This document shows, piece by piece, positions 35,001 through 43,480 of a stretch of DNA of 64,000 nucleotides (positions are counted from its first letter, which is position 1; each line of letters starts with the position of its first letter). The stretch spans positions 22,511,375-22,575,374 of the forward strand of contig CAIIXF020000005.1 of NCBI GenBank assembly GCA_903813345.2, in the 5' to 3' direction. Origin of the DNA: Owenia fusiformis (taxonomy: Eukaryota > Annelida > Polychaeta > Sabellida > Oweniidae). A model generated the notes under the pieces. It saw nothing but the letters and a program-made list of their open reading frames with translations. It searched no databases and was not told the DNA's origin. The position numbers and the translations under genes were made by a program.

Positions 35001-37108
35001 TCTGGTGGCCATTTGAAGTTTTTTCGAAAAATCTTGTCATTGCCATTTCAGGAAAACTGCTCATCGGATTTCCTGTACATGATAATTGCCTATTTGATGG
35101 TGTGATCTCGTTCACGTCCTGTGCCTTGTTATAATATTATATGAATATTATGCATTATACTTCCAGGCTTTCTCTGGGTTCTACTTCAGTACATTTGATC
35201 TGAATCTTACATATCCATTCAGCCTTGCCAAATTCCGGAATGTCACAACGACCTTCTGCAAAAAATCTTGGCCTGAGGTAAGAGACTGTAGTTCCTTGAT
35301 CTAATCATGTATAATGAGAATTTTTATAGAATTCTTTTGATTATAATTGATGATAATGATTGTATTAGGAAATGTGTTTCACATTTATGTGGCAACCTAC
35401 ATAATATAGTAGAACACACATCTGTAGTTCAAAATCAAAATACATTGACTAGATATGATATAAAATGACATTCATTTTGTTTGTAACTGTTTTGCGAAAA
35501 AGTGGAAGTACACTGTACCTTAACCCTTAAATGGTTTTTTGGGTTTGGACCCCAGAGCACATTCTTTGCAATAATTATATCAGAAATAGTCATTCAATCT
35601 ACATGAAATTCCATCTTATCCTCAATTAAAACAAACCAGATGTAAATTTCATGGTAACTTTTTGTTCTAGTCATATCAGGTGAAATCACATTCTAGAAGT
35701 TTCATATCTCCTGTTTGCAAGATGATTAAACAAAAATGATCTGACTACTACAACCATATAATGATAATTATATTTGTTTAAAAAACATTTTTAATGTGTT
35801 TCAGGTACAGAAAATTCCAACTCCTGCATCATTTGACCTTCCAGTATTCTGCTTCAATGCCCACTATGTTGATACCATACTGACAGATGGCTACAACTTC
35901 ACAGGTTCAGATTGGGACAGGCTTGTATTTGCAAACCAGGTATGGATTACCAACCTCTCTGATTATTATCAATGTTGGGGGTACAGAGAATGTCGTGTTT
36001 GTAACCTAAAATTGGCAAAAAATTTTATCTGCTTTTTTGATTGTCTGCCCTTTTAAAAATTACTTAAGTGATGTTATTTTGAGGTTTCAACATATACTAT
36101 ATCACGTCTCTAGTCTGTGATTCTTCTGTATCATGCAACTGCAAGTTTTACCATCGTGTCTTTCTAATGTTTTTGGAAAGAAAGAATTTGGTTTACTGCA
36201 ATGTTTACAAAAATTGTACTGGCTCTTAAAACATGCCTTGTTCCAATGCTACACCACTATTGACTGATACTCCAGTCATATTGATAGGTTGAAATATGTA
36301 GATAATAAGCTTTGTTAATTGAGTGTAAAATATCTATATCACAAGTTTTCATGGAAATATAAGTCTCTTGACAGGGACTTTCTGTAACAATGTTGAATAA
36401 AAGTAATTTAAAACTTAAATCCTATCCACAGAGGTTTTAAAAGTAAATGGTCCAAAAATGAATTTTGCGAATTAAAAATTGTGGCCATTTTTAAAGTAGG
36501 TTAGCTTTTGAATCAGGAGTCATAGGGAGGTGTTCTGTATTTGATTTGATTTGAAAACTTTATTCTGAGTAGCTCTATCAGTACAAAACTGGTCATCCTA
36601 GAGGCCCCGTAATAATTTACAATTATTTACAATATATACAATTAATATAATTATAAACAAATACAAAAAGATATATAGGCAATATAGAACAATATGCCTT
36701 TTCAAAAGTAAAGTGCTTTAACATAAAACATACAGAACAACTTATTAAGAGAATTACATGAATATGTATTGATTTATCTGAACAAAAATGATTTAAAACC
36801 ATGTGAGCTAAAAAGAGTTCTAACTTCTAAATAAGGTTATTTTTATGTTACAGGTACGTGGAAGTGACCTTGGCTGGAGTCTTGGGTTTATGATAAATGC
36901 CACAAATGCCATCCCCGTTGATGCACCTGTAGAAAGAATAAGTCTAGTGGTGTTTATCTTATTGACTGTCCTATTTGCTTTATTCTTGCTGTGTGCTGTT
37001 GGGTTTTGTTGTTACGCACATAGCGAGAGAAAAGCTATGACAAAAAGTAAATACAGAAGGATCCCTAATGAGACATCATCTCCGAGCCACTATGGAAGTT
37101 TAGACTAG
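16930..37108 (+). CDS. ENTPD: Ecto-nucleoside triphosphate diphosphohydrolase (CD39 family) with N-terminal ubiquitin-like domain
   Basis: Thirteen coding exons splice with matching phases into 620 residues: 16930-17013, 18450-18636, 21114-21244, 21535-21652, 24173-24320, 26511-26604, 26996-27073, 30419-30661, 31936-32070, 32884-33027, 35167-35277, 35805-35939, 36854-37108. Layout: probable ubiquitin-like cytosolic domain (about 12-88), membrane helix (104-124), ectodomain, membrane helix (565-590), short basic tail. Apyrase regions: DAGSSHT (140-146), GATAGMR (214-220), TGAEEGVFGW (259-268), LDMGGASTQ (302-310), GSDLGWSLG (539-547). Exactly ten ectodomain cysteines (170, 193, 345, 373, 392, 421, 434, 439, 485, 507) match the cell-surface ENTPD1/2/3/8 pattern, and several N-X-S/T sequons are present. 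Known family role: hydrolyses extracellular NTP and NDP using Ca/Mg. The extra N-terminal domain is not usual. The subtype within ENTPD1/2/3/8 cannot be set by eye. Confidence 0.93.
17175..17465. mobile_element. Foldback element with ~115-bp arms
   Basis: GGAGCATGATTTGTTTGT.., CGGGGGAGTTTT.. and TTTTTCATCTAAAA.. at the left recur in reverse complement at the right (TTTTAGATGAAAAATA, AACTCCCCTGATTCATT, AACTCATGCTCC). There is no coding region. It lies in intron 1 of the ENTPD gene. Confidence 0.75.
18185..18300. repeat. Cluster of short perfect palindromes
   Basis: GCTAAGAGCTCTTAGC (18185-18200), TAAAACGTTTTA (18228-18239), and CTAAAACGTTTTAG (18271-18284) followed by GCTAAGTGCTCTTAGC (18284-18299), all within 120 bases. 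This sits 150 bases before ENTPD exon 2. It could be an element core or a protein-binding cluster. Confidence 0.65.
18450..18636 (+). CDS. ENTPD: ENTPD exon 2 (rest of ubiquitin-like domain)
   Basis: Acceptor TTGTAG, donor GTGTGT, phase 0 to phase 1. Encodes EVKVVADP-type strand, the TLISAFCTEKNI helix, the KYVIRTSRGEVL strand and the final IQDQDVVTLGT strand. The order beta-beta-alpha-beta-beta fits a ubiquitin superfold. Confidence 0.8.
19088..19673 (-). mobile_element. Diverged copy of the GTCAAC-ended TIR element
   Basis: Begins CATCCCTGTCAACCTG and ends GGATTGACGGGCC, which are eroded forms of the ends at 587 and 2454. Inside are GCGTGAC words, GCTCTCGCTACA and TTTTTGAACACC in the same order as copy B. 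No homopolymer core and no clear target duplication remain, so this is an old copy. Confidence 0.55.
20400..20475 (+). repeat. Fragment of a CCTGGCTAC-ended MITE
   Basis: GAACCCTGCGAA, a C run, then CTGGCTACGGGCCTG. This matches the right end of the fuller element at 37870-38091. Confidence 0.6.
20499..21047 (-). mobile_element. Mariner-type element with transposase fragment
   Basis: Flanked by TA (20497-20498 and 21048-21049). The ends are CAGGGTGCTTCAGAAAAGAT and its imperfect inverse (TTTTTTTGAAACACCCTA), and about 55 bases of each end match. On the minus strand about 46 codons near 20790-20650 stay open and contain NPRTISELK, which resembles the C-terminal part of mariner-family transposases. 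Non-autonomous relic in ENTPD intron 2. Confidence 0.7.
21114..21244 (+). CDS. ENTPD: ENTPD exon 3 (N-terminal membrane helix)
   Basis: Phase 1 to phase 0, donor GTAAGT. Encodes the N-terminal transmembrane helix (HILAALCIFIGVVGLAAIIV). It contains no in-frame methionine before the helix, so translation must start in an upstream exon. Confidence 0.9.
21535..21652 (+). CDS. ENTPD: ENTPD exon 4 (apyrase region 1)
   Basis: Acceptor TATTTCAG, donor GTGAGT, phase 0 to phase 1. Carries YGIVLDAGSSHT, the first phosphate-binding loop, and the first ectodomain cysteine. Confidence 0.95.
21714..22613 (+). repeat. Repeat family B, long copy
   Basis: Begins TTAGCTCGCATGGTGAGC and ends CACCATGTGAGCCCAG, so the end motif GCTC(G/A)CATGGTG is inverted between the two ends. 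The inside consists of two to three imperfect units with AACCTCTGTCGATAGGATTC, GACTCCTGGTTCAAAAG, TTTTCAAAATGGCCACCA and TTCACTTTTGACCC. Lies in ENTPD intron 4. Fragments are at 13125-13445 and, inverted, near 36430-36540. Confidence 0.7.
22901..24018 (+). repeat. Repeat family A variant with five internal tandem units
   Basis: Begins ATTATCCCATCGAACGAAG, GGGATATAGGGAACGCC, then a CCGTCCGT run. It ends TTCGATGGGATTCACTATGC. The inside (about 23283-23965) has five units alternating near 135 and 155 bases. Each carries CTCGAAAAGTAGTGGAGCG, ATATTTGGTATGTGAATAC, CACACTGTCTAATGACAC and GGCGGCCATTTTGAAAAATGG. Located in ENTPD intron 4, ending 155 bases before exon 5. Confidence 0.78.
24173..24320 (+). 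CDS. ENTPD: ENTPD exon 5 (apyrase region 2)
   Basis: Acceptor CACTTTCAG, donor GTATGT, phase 1 to phase 2. Carries AISSF and YLGATAGMRLL. Confidence 0.93.
24486..25719 (+). mobile_element. 5'-truncated LINE retrotransposon with 14-bp TSD
   Basis: Flanked by CAGTTTCTACAACA at 24472-24485 and 25720-25733. The body opens inside a frame that runs to a stop at 24978 (about 165 codons: LLFACTLSQNVWKYIF.., IIGYNGND, YKAYIQELN). This resembles the extreme C-terminus of non-LTR ORF2 proteins (the HLF..CP....W pattern). A ~740-base 3' UTR follows, containing two GCGCATGCG motifs, then AATAAA (25691-25696) and an A-rich tail. The reverse-transcriptase core is missing, so the copy is dead. The unbroken frame and perfect TSD suggest recent insertion into ENTPD intron 5. 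Confidence 0.8.
26133..26255 (-). repeat. Foldback repeat family C, inverted copy
   Basis: Arms GAGCGGGTGATATAAATAT / ATAAATATATCACCCGCTC with CTCCCACT..AGTGGGAG inside, nearly perfect over ~28 bases (26133-26160 with 26168-26196). This is followed by TTCCTGCATGTTATTTACC and TTAGTATGGGATAAA, the reverse complement of 14815-14895. Confidence 0.7.
26511..26604 (+). CDS. ENTPD: ENTPD exon 6
   Basis: Acceptor TTTTTGTAG, donor GTAATC, phase 2 to phase 0. Encodes the linker helix ending YPFKVSNSLSQ before apyrase region 3. Confidence 0.88.
26996..27073 (+). CDS. ENTPD: ENTPD exon 7 (apyrase region 3)
   Basis: Acceptor GTTTGTAG, donor GTAAGT, phase 0 on both sides. Carries TGAEEGVFGWITVNFLFG with the expected catalytic glutamate. 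Confidence 0.94.
27361..29260. mobile_element. Large foldback/TIR element split by a pogo-like insertion
   Basis: The left arm (about 27361-27620) and right arm (about 28990-29260) are imperfect inverted repeats. CATGAGTACTTTCTTGGC, CAATATGTTTTCTTTCAAGT and the GGACCCCA region recur in reverse complement. The TA-flanked element 27788-28643 sits between them. No transposase is recognised; outer ends are uncertain. Located in ENTPD intron 7. Confidence 0.6.
27788..28643. mobile_element. Pogo/Tigger-like TIR element (TA target site)
   Basis: Starts CAGTAGAACCTGCTAAGTGG after TA (27786-27787) and ends CCACTTACACAGGTTCTACTG before TA (28644-28645). AAGTGGAACACCTC is repeated several times inside each end. 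The CAGTAGAACC terminus and TA duplication are typical of pogo/Tigger elements. No transposase frame is visible, so it is non-autonomous. Confidence 0.75.
30419..30661 (+). CDS. ENTPD: ENTPD exon 8 (apyrase region 4)
   Basis: Acceptor TTTTGTAG, donor GTGAGA, phase 0 on both sides. Carries TLGALDMGGASTQITF and YGHDYNLYSYSFLCYG, a conserved CD39-family block. Confidence 0.95.
30693..31557 (-). mobile_element. Mariner-family element with decayed transposase
   Basis: TA (30691-30692 and 31558-31559) flanks ends CAGAGTGCCTCAATAAAAAT and ATTTTATTGAGCCACACTG, with roughly 110-base imperfect TIRs including AGAGCAAGCTCTT. On the minus strand near 31320-31080 a broken frame reads QQGDTPH, AVTELFENWIIALNNPVE and PPRSPDLNPL. 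The last is the hallmark around the final catalytic acid of Tc1/mariner transposases. At least four stop codons interrupt it. Located in ENTPD intron 8. Confidence 0.82.
31936..32070 (+). CDS. ENTPD: ENTPD exon 9
   Basis: Acceptor GAATTCAG, donor GTAAGT, phase 0. Carries two of the ten conserved cysteines (DPCSHSGY and SPCASN). Confidence 0.92.
32190..32580 (+). repeat. Inverted partner of the repeat at 38265-38625
   Basis: About 370 bases (TAGACTAGATGCGAGTAG.., AGTACATCTAGAAATATGG, TTCGGGGAGATTCCCCATA, ATACATAAGGGTGATATG) occur again in reverse complement at 38265-38625 with about 10-15% change. Element type unknown. This copy is in ENTPD intron 9. Confidence 0.75.
32884..33027 (+). CDS. 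ENTPD: ENTPD exon 10
   Basis: Acceptor CATTTCAG, donor GTGAGA, phase 0. Carries FEFQGTGDSDQC and CTFNHCSFNGKYLSPL, the three-cysteine block of the ectodomain. Confidence 0.93.
33040..33545 (+). repeat. Shortened copy of repeat family A
   Basis: AAAGTTCGGTAGAGACATAG, CCATCCGTCAGTCAGTCC, AACTCAAATACTAGTGGATG, TTCAAAATGGCTGCCTCATG, ending ATGTTCATTGGGCTTTGC and CCATGGAGTTGCC. Starts 13 bases after the exon-10 donor. Confidence 0.65.
34205..35107 (+). repeat. Composite repeat with (GGTCGT) run, tandem units and a 25-bp inverted pair
   Basis: ATCACACCATC near 34208 and GATGGTGTGATC near 35096 form inverted ends. A GGTCGTGATC run lies at 34236-34276. Three units of about 150 bases (CGCTCATCGGATTTCC, GATAGAGGATATCAAGT, GAGCTGATTAACTTT, GTGGCCATCTTG) follow. 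TATGACCTGAATCGATTGCA.. (34423-34447) is perfectly inverted at 34501-34525. Located in ENTPD intron 10. Confidence 0.65.
35167..35277 (+). CDS. ENTPD: ENTPD exon 11
   Basis: Acceptor ACTTCCAG, donor GTAAGA, phase 0. Carries AFSGFYFSTFDLNLT and FCKKSWPE. Confidence 0.93.
35805..35939 (+). CDS. ENTPD: ENTPD exon 12
   Basis: Acceptor GTGTTTCAG, donor GTATGG, phase 0. Carries the last ectodomain cysteine (VFCFNAHYV) and LTDGYNFTGSDW. Confidence 0.93.
36545..36740 (-). repeat. Possible LINE 3'-end fragment
   Basis: On the minus strand the sequence ends AGAGCTACTCAGAATAAAGT.. followed by a TTTTCAAATCAAATC tail, resembling the 3' terminus of CR1-like LINEs. No TSD was identified. Located in ENTPD intron 12. 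Confidence 0.35.
36854..37108 (+). CDS. ENTPD: ENTPD exon 13 (apyrase region 5, C-terminal membrane helix)
   Basis: Acceptor ATGTTACAG. Carries GSDLGWSLGFMINATNAIP, a membrane helix (ISLVVFILLTVLFALFLLC), a cysteine pair at the membrane border, and a basic tail ending HYGSLD. TAG at 37106-37108. Confidence 0.94.
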   Translation, partial: VRGSDLGWSLGFMINATNAIPVDAPVERISLVVFILLTVLFALFLLCAVGFCCYAHSERKAMTKSKYRRIPNETSSPSHYGSLD

Positions 37109-37869
37109 ATGAAAAATGGTCTAGATATACCTGTTATATATCTCTGTGGTTAATCAATTGCCCTTTATCAAGTATTCTTTATAGTCCCTTTTCTTTAGTG
37201 CCCTGATCAATTGGACATGAGATTGGGTGTGACTTTATATAGGGAAAATAGTCTTATTTCTGTCAATTAGGCTGGTGTCAAAAACTCAAAAGAAAAGATC
37301 AAGAACTTTTATTTATACCTCTCATGAAATTAAAATAGTAAACTTGGCGGGGTAGTTTAGAATTTGAATTGATAGTGATCAGAAACAAGAGTATTTTTTC
37401 ATGGCCCTAAATGGCTGCTAAATTGCAGTGCCTTTTATGTTCCTTATGTGCCAATGTGTCATTTTATTTTTCTTCTATGATCATCAACTCATATTATATT
37501 GAATATTATTGAAATTATATTGAAACATTTTAAGTTATTAGTGATGTTTTAAGTGTCAATAGTTTTGAAAAAGTTATGAAGTTGAAATTCAAAATAGAAG
37601 TTTGAATCTGCATAATAATTCACATACATATCCATGGGATTATTTGTTGATGTAACACTTCATTTTTGATTCCGACATCAACATTCAATGTTGATTTTGA
37701 TGGGATATTGAGTTTTTTTATCAGACATATTGGAGAACTTTTACATCTGTTATTTTCCAGTCATGTCATTTGTGATGCTGAGTGGTATTAAGAGTGCATG
37801 TTGTACTATGACCAGTGAGTCTTGCAGCATTACAGCAACTTTGTAAGCCAAAGAATTTGAGAATTAAAT
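37109..37869 (+). other. ENTPD 3' UTR and spacer
   Basis: No AATAAA is present in the first 750 bases after the stop. Variants ATTAAA occur at 37329 and 37863. No other gene is visible. The length of the 3' UTR cannot be fixed from sequence. Confidence 0.4.
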
Positions 37870-38091
37870 TCAGGCCATAGCCAGGATTTGCAAAGGGGGG
37901 GTTCAGTTTTCAAAATTTTCCAGCGGGGGTTCACATTTGACAATTTTGGCCCAAATATGGCTAAAATCACTTGAGAAGTGCTCAAAATGGTGAAAAACTG
38001 CATGATTTTGAAAGGATTTTTGGCCAGGGGGTGGGGGGTTTGCCCGAACCCTGCGAACCCCCCCCCCCCCCCCTGGCTACGAACCTGACAT
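37870..38091. mobile_element. MITE with CAGG..TAGCCAGG ends and C-run
   Basis: Left CAGGCCATAGCCAGGATTTG; right C-run followed by CCTGGCTACGAACCTG. The ends are inverted over about 14 bases with a few changes. GAACCCTGCGAACCCC next to the right end is shared with 20400-20475. No target duplication is clear and there is no coding capacity. Confidence 0.6.
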
Positions 38092-38264
38092 TGCACTTGC
38101 AGTTGAAAAACATAAGTTAAATGATAAGTGGGATATTTTGTGTACCCTTTTCAAGACTGTTTTTTTTAAAAAGAGCTCCATCAACACTATGAAAATGAAT
38201 TATCAAATGATCTAACCAATGACTCAGGTGTGAGTAGGTAATTACCAGTTTGGGTCAAAGTTCC

Positions 38265-38625
38265 CTTTAGTTCAATTTCATCTGTTTTAGTGGTTCAATT
38301 TTGATACCACCCTTATGTATCTAATAGTTGTGCAAATTAAAATATATCCAGTAAAAGAAAATGTTACCTGTCCAATACTAGAAATGAAAAGATATTTCAC
38401 TTTTTGGGATTTCATAACATGGGGTGTATGGGGAATCTCCCCGAACTAAAAGTCACATTTAAAAATTAAATTTTCAAAGTTGATAAACAATTTTTGAAAC
38501 CATATTTCTAGATGTACTTTTACTTGTAGATTTCAAATATTACATCACTTTGACTGAATTTTGAAAATTTAATGATGTAAATCAGGATCATATCTACTCG
38601 CATCTAGTCTATTCTATTGTGCAAT
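38265..38625 (-). repeat. Inverted partner of the repeat at 32190-32580
   Basis: Reads AGTTCCCTTTAGTTCAATTT, ACCCTTATGTATCTAATAG, GGGGAATCTCCCCGAACTA, CCATATTTCTAGATGTAC and CTCGCATCTAGTCTATT, the reverse complement of the copy in ENTPD intron 9. Confidence 0.75.
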
Positions 38626-39018
38626 ATGTATAAATATTATGCTATCCTATATAATGGGTTAAAAATGAAGTGAGAAAATTGTTACATTCCGAGGGATTTG
38701 CATTCGATGCATATTCTGTTTTTACAAACATCTATGGCAACTTTATAACCCAAGGAAACAATTTGTTCAAAATATTATTCAAAATTGATATTGGAAAAAC
38801 TATGGTTCACAAGGGAAAATTGTTATTTTTGTTGGCTACTCCATTGAGTTCCAATTTTCATTTAGACTTTTGTGTTATTTGCGAAGATGATTACTTAAAG
38901 TTTAAAGTATTTAAGTATACTACAGTATAACCTACTATTTTGAAGATTTTTACGAGGAGAGTTCAGTTGCTTAGTAGTATTGCAGATATCCTCCATGTTT
39001 TAAACGAAACAGGTTGTA

Positions 39019-39702
39019 CATGGTGAGCCAAAAAAGGTAACCCAAACAAATGTTAATAACTATCTTCCAACATTTATTTCAATCATATTTGGATTAGGCA
39101 CAAGTGATCCTTGTTAAATCTTCATTGGTCTATTTGTAATGTTCACGATTTTATGGCCATTTTACAAAACATGATCCAAATGGGGAAAATCATCTGATAA
39201 GGATCCCCAAACTTTTATCTTTGGAGCTATTTCAAAGATATTGTCCACACTGACAACTCTAGAAACATGGGCATAGTGAGAGATGGTTCGTGGGGTCGTG
39301 CAAAACCCCCATTCACCTTGAACCCCATTTCATTATAAAACGAACAACTAGCCGGAAACAAGCTCCTTTCCTGAAAGATCAACAAACCACAGGCCAGGAG
39401 CGAACCCCACTCTCAGAAAGATGACTATATTGCATGAATAGTGAATCACATGTTTATACTAGGTATTTTATGATGCATGGTCAATATTCTGTAATTTGAT
39501 TGGTTTGTTGAAACCATTTACATCGCGCAGGATGTTTTGTAAAATAGCCATAAAATTGTGGTCATTTGAAATAGACCAATGGAACCTGGAAGAATGAAAG
39601 AACATTGAACAAGGTTAAATTGTAACAAACATGATTTAAAACCAATGCTGGATGACCGAAGTCATTAACATTTGTTTGGGTTACCTTTTTTGGCTCACCC
39701 TG
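39019..39702. mobile_element. TA-flanked TIR element (mariner-type MITE)
   Basis: TA at 39017-39018 and 39703-39704. The ends are CATGGTGAGCCAAAAAAGGT and ACCTTTTTTGGCTCACCCTG. Inverted similarity extends about 170 bases inward (GTCTATTTGTAATG.., TTTTACAAAACAT). No transposase is recognised. Confidence 0.75.
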
Positions 39703-39923
39703 TATTATGATCAGTACTTTCCATATAAAATTTTGACTTATGTTAGGCTATATGTATGCTTCTTTTCAAAAGCCATATTGACCACATGTTAAAGTCTGTC
39801 TATGTCTGGTAAGCAAGTTTAAATGATAAAATGTTGTGTCATAAATGCTTATGTCATTGAGAAAAAATGATTTAAAATTAATTCAAACATATTTACAGGT
39901 TTCAATATGCTACCTAATCACCC

Positions 39924-41897
39924 CGGAATAGCCTGACAACGGTAAAGTCAGATACCGTTGTCACAAATGGCGGACATAACCATCGCTTCAATTAGATTTT
40001 CATGAACTGTATGTTTAACAGAGCACCCGGGTAGACTAAATTCCTTTGGAACAACAATCAATCAAAGTGTCAAAATACTCATTGTACAGTTAATAATGCT
40101 CTACCATCGAAATAAAGTCTTGAATTTAACCGATCAAAATGAGATACTAGACGACGTAAACTGCAATACAATATGCCGTTGTCTTTCTAAATTACTCAAA
40201 TTCAGATTCCGTTGTCATTGACAGACGCTATTCACATTTCCACATAGTAAAGAAAATCGATAATTTCCGGCGCGCTTAATGAGTCAAATCAATGACGTCA
40301 ATGGTAGTAAGTTTTGAAGAATTAGTACAGCCAGCATAGGAATATTTTGAATTAACTGCAATAAAAAGGATTCTATTTGCCCACACTTATTTTTTTTATC
40401 AAATATGAAATATGGACGGAGCACTTTCATTCCGATTCATAGGCCCAGGTTAAGTACCGTAGTAATCCATATAATAAATTATTATATGGATTACTACAGT
40501 ACTTAACCTGGGCCTATGTTCCGAATCGTATGTAATTTAATTCAATCATTTTTTGACAGAACTATTGTTGATTAAGACTTCTCAGATCAGCCTCACATAC
40601 CTGGGCTCACATGTCTCGTGCGATTGTAAACAAAAAATGTAAATTGTGAAGTTACAAACAACTCGGTTAAATTATCTCATAGTGGTCATACAATATCCTG
40701 TTAAATGGTTATTATGTCGAAGTCACAAGTTCCATCAGAAATTCACCATGTATAGTGTGACATTCGCGCAATGCGTTACCTTTTGGTATTTATTCGCCAT
40801 CAGCGAAGTCAATAATGATCAGCCATGTCAACATATCATCAATTAACATTATATGATATACGCTCTTTCTCTGAAATCTTCCCAGTGATCATTATTCAAA
40901 ACCGATCATCACATAACTAATTTATCCTATGAAAAGTTAGGTTTCACAAGTGTAGTTTTCAGGACACATACATGTATGCAGGTATGGCTAAAATCCAGGT
41001 TTGTTTTCTATTAAGCATTCTCATTCTCATTATTTTCGAGAAATCCATCATCATTTTGGTTGAGGAAATATCTACGGTCTGCTGGATCTATTTTGACAGT
41101 TTTGCTTATTTTCCCGGAAATATTTGGATCGGAAGATATGCAGCGGGAAATATACATTGGAATATATATAGGCCTACATGTTTATTCCATACTTGGATGT
41201 GTTACAGGTACATAAAGCCGGTTTGTAAAAACTTTTCATCAGCGGTCAGATATAGTAAACGACAATGGAGAAAAAAGATGGTTTAAAAAAGGGAAGGAGC
41301 ATCCACTTAAAAATTCGAGAAAATAAATGTGGTAATAATTGAGAACAGGAAAATCCGCCCACGGCCAAGGAAACAAAACTTGACATGAATATTCTAAAAT
41401 ATCTCCACGATTGAACAATGTGAAACAGATGGGATAAACATATTATTCTGTAGTCGGTTTAGGATATTGGGATTATCCCTTGGCCAATGCTAGTATAATA
41501 TATTTTCCCTCGGGACCTGCGGCCCTGCTAATCCCAATATCTTGAACCTCATATAGGATAATCTCTATATATGTCACGCTCCTTCAAGATATAAATTCTG
41601 TATCCCTATGTTTTCAATTATAATATTTGCTCATTGACGTCACAGATTTTTAAGCATCTCGTTATAATATTCATGAGCTGACTTTGTGGAAAGGTGAATA
41701 TTGTGGCGATTCACGACCCAATTTGATCGAAAATGGGATTTCATATGATACATTATCACAAGAGCTTAATACATGCACAGAATTAGCGACGATAAAATCC
41801 CATGAAATGAGGACCGAGTGATTAAACAGTTGAAGCGACGGTTATGTCAGCCATTTGTGACAATGGTTTCTGACTTTACCGTTGTCAGGCTATTCCG
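39924..41897. mobile_element. 2-kb TIR element with ~70-bp ends
   Basis: Left end CGGAATAGCCTGACAACGGT..; right end ACCGTTGTCAGGCTATTCCG. About 70 bases match in inverted orientation, including GTCACAAATGGC and GACATAACC. No clear target duplication and no transposase were seen. It contains the 81-bp palindrome at 40438-40518 and a second palindromic stretch at 41440-41560. Confidence 0.68.
40438..40518. repeat. 81-bp near-perfect palindrome
   Basis: CATAGGCCCAGGTTAAGTAC.. to ..GTACTTAACCTGGGCCTATG with a single mismatch across ~40-base arms and almost no loop. It would form a long hairpin as single strand. Confidence 0.85.
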
Positions 41898-42839
41898 ATG
41901 TGCCAATTGAGGAGACAGGATTGCTAGTCGATTGTATGTAATAGAGTTGAAAATTAGCCATAATTCTGCATATATCATATTTCTGTACAGTATTTGTTAT
42001 GTTGCTTAAACAACAGAACAATGGTACTCAAGAAATGATTGAATTATGGCTTTTTTAGTGTGCTACAAAACCAAATTTTGCATCAATGTGATATGCCATA
42101 ATATATTTGTGTAACATAATTGTAATTTTTGTTTACTACTGTTGTGGACATTTTGTCACATGGAAAAATTATTAAATCATGTAAAAACTGATTATGTGTA
42201 TTTAAATTATTGTTTTGTTATATGAATTTGGTTTTTGTATTTCTATGAAGTGAAATAATTTTTTGGAAAGGGCTGCGAGTCGTCTGTAGAATGAAGTCAT
42301 GCATTTCGCTTATAATTTTCATCTTAAAAACAGGAACAGGACTATAAGATTTCACCATATGATACCCAAATTTATTTCTCATTTTCAAGGATATCCATGG
42401 ATTACCTTCAAAGTATTGTTTTTCAAACTTCAGAGGGATGGGAATCATTGATTATCAATGTTTTTGAACAAGATTAATGCTGTTTTAAATAGGTTTCATG
42501 TATGCCAATAATTTGTCAAATTATTTAATGCTGGCACCTTCTTAAATCCCTAGAATTTTCTCTTTGAGGAATTTCCCATGTAAATCCAATGGTACAGTAC
42601 CAAGCAGATTTTGAGATACTATACTAGTAACAGGAAGGTAAATCTTTAATACACACCTTATTGGGTTGTTTTGGTGATACTGCAATCCAATATTATTAAA
42701 GATTTACTTTTCCTAACATATGATACCAAGAACAAAAAAGGTAACATTTGGTGACATATTATGTACGGTGTATTTTGATGTGATTGCCACTTTCTTTTTA
42801 TAAAATTCTAAATTGACAAGAATAGCGAGGCAACTAAAT
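41898..42839. other. Spacer without recognisable features
   Basis: AT-rich; no exon, RNA gene or element boundary that I can support. Confidence 0.45.
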
Positions 42840-43480
42840 GATTCGGAAATTAATCATATATTTTTGATCCTTTAATCGCTCAGAAGATGCCAAATAAGCC
42901 TTAATATTCAATTTTTATTTAAATACATAAATCATATATTTTGATCCTCGAATTGCCCAGAACGCACTAAATCAACCCAAAAAATCTTAACTTTTTTAGG
43001 GGAGCATGCCCCTGATTTTTATGATCCTAGCATCGCTCAGAATGTGTCAAATAAGATTAAAAATTCGATTTTTTTTAAATACGTAATTCATATATTTTGA
43101 TCCCAGAACGCATCAGAATCGTCCAGAATGCACTAAAAAAGCCCTAAAAAATCATTTCAGGGCAGCATGCCCCTGATTTTTTAACTAAATCATATATTTT
43201 CATCCTAGAATCGCTCAGAATGCGTCAAATAAGCCTAAAAATTCATTTTTTGAAATACGTATTTATTTTGATCCTAGAATCGCCCAGAACGCACTAATGC
43301 CTGGGTCACATTTGTTCCGATTCATCAACATAGATATGTTCACAACTGTATTCAGTTTTGAACAGAATACTCAATTAGCCGGGCGCCGGCCGATGAATCG
43401 GAGCAAACGTGACCAAGGCATAAATCAGCCCAAAACTCCTAAATTTTCCAGGGAAGCATGCCCTCTGGCTACATCACTCA
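42840..43480 (+). repeat. Tandem array, ~165-190-bp imperfect units
   Basis: TTTTGATCCTAGAATCGC(T/C)CAGAA, then GCGTCAAATAAGCC or CGCACTAAATCAGCCC, then GGGAGCATGCCCCTGATTTT, recur at least three times. One unit is interrupted by the MITE at 43298-43420. Confidence 0.75.
43298..43420. mobile_element. 123-bp Harbinger-like MITE with TAA target duplication
   Basis: The ends TGCCTGGGTCACATTTG and CAAACGTGACCAAGGCA are inverted over about 29 bases (to CCGATTCATC). TAA flanks both sides (43295-43297 and 43421-43423). The sister unit at 42967 (CGCACTAAATCAACCC) is the empty site, which proves both the boundary and the 3-bp duplication. PIF/Harbinger is inferred from the TWA-type 3-bp TSD. Confidence 0.85.

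Noticed and set aside
40972-41286. 104-codon plus-strand frame with a hydrophobic start
   Set aside because: No recognisable domain. It lies inside a TIR element and overlaps palindromic sequence.
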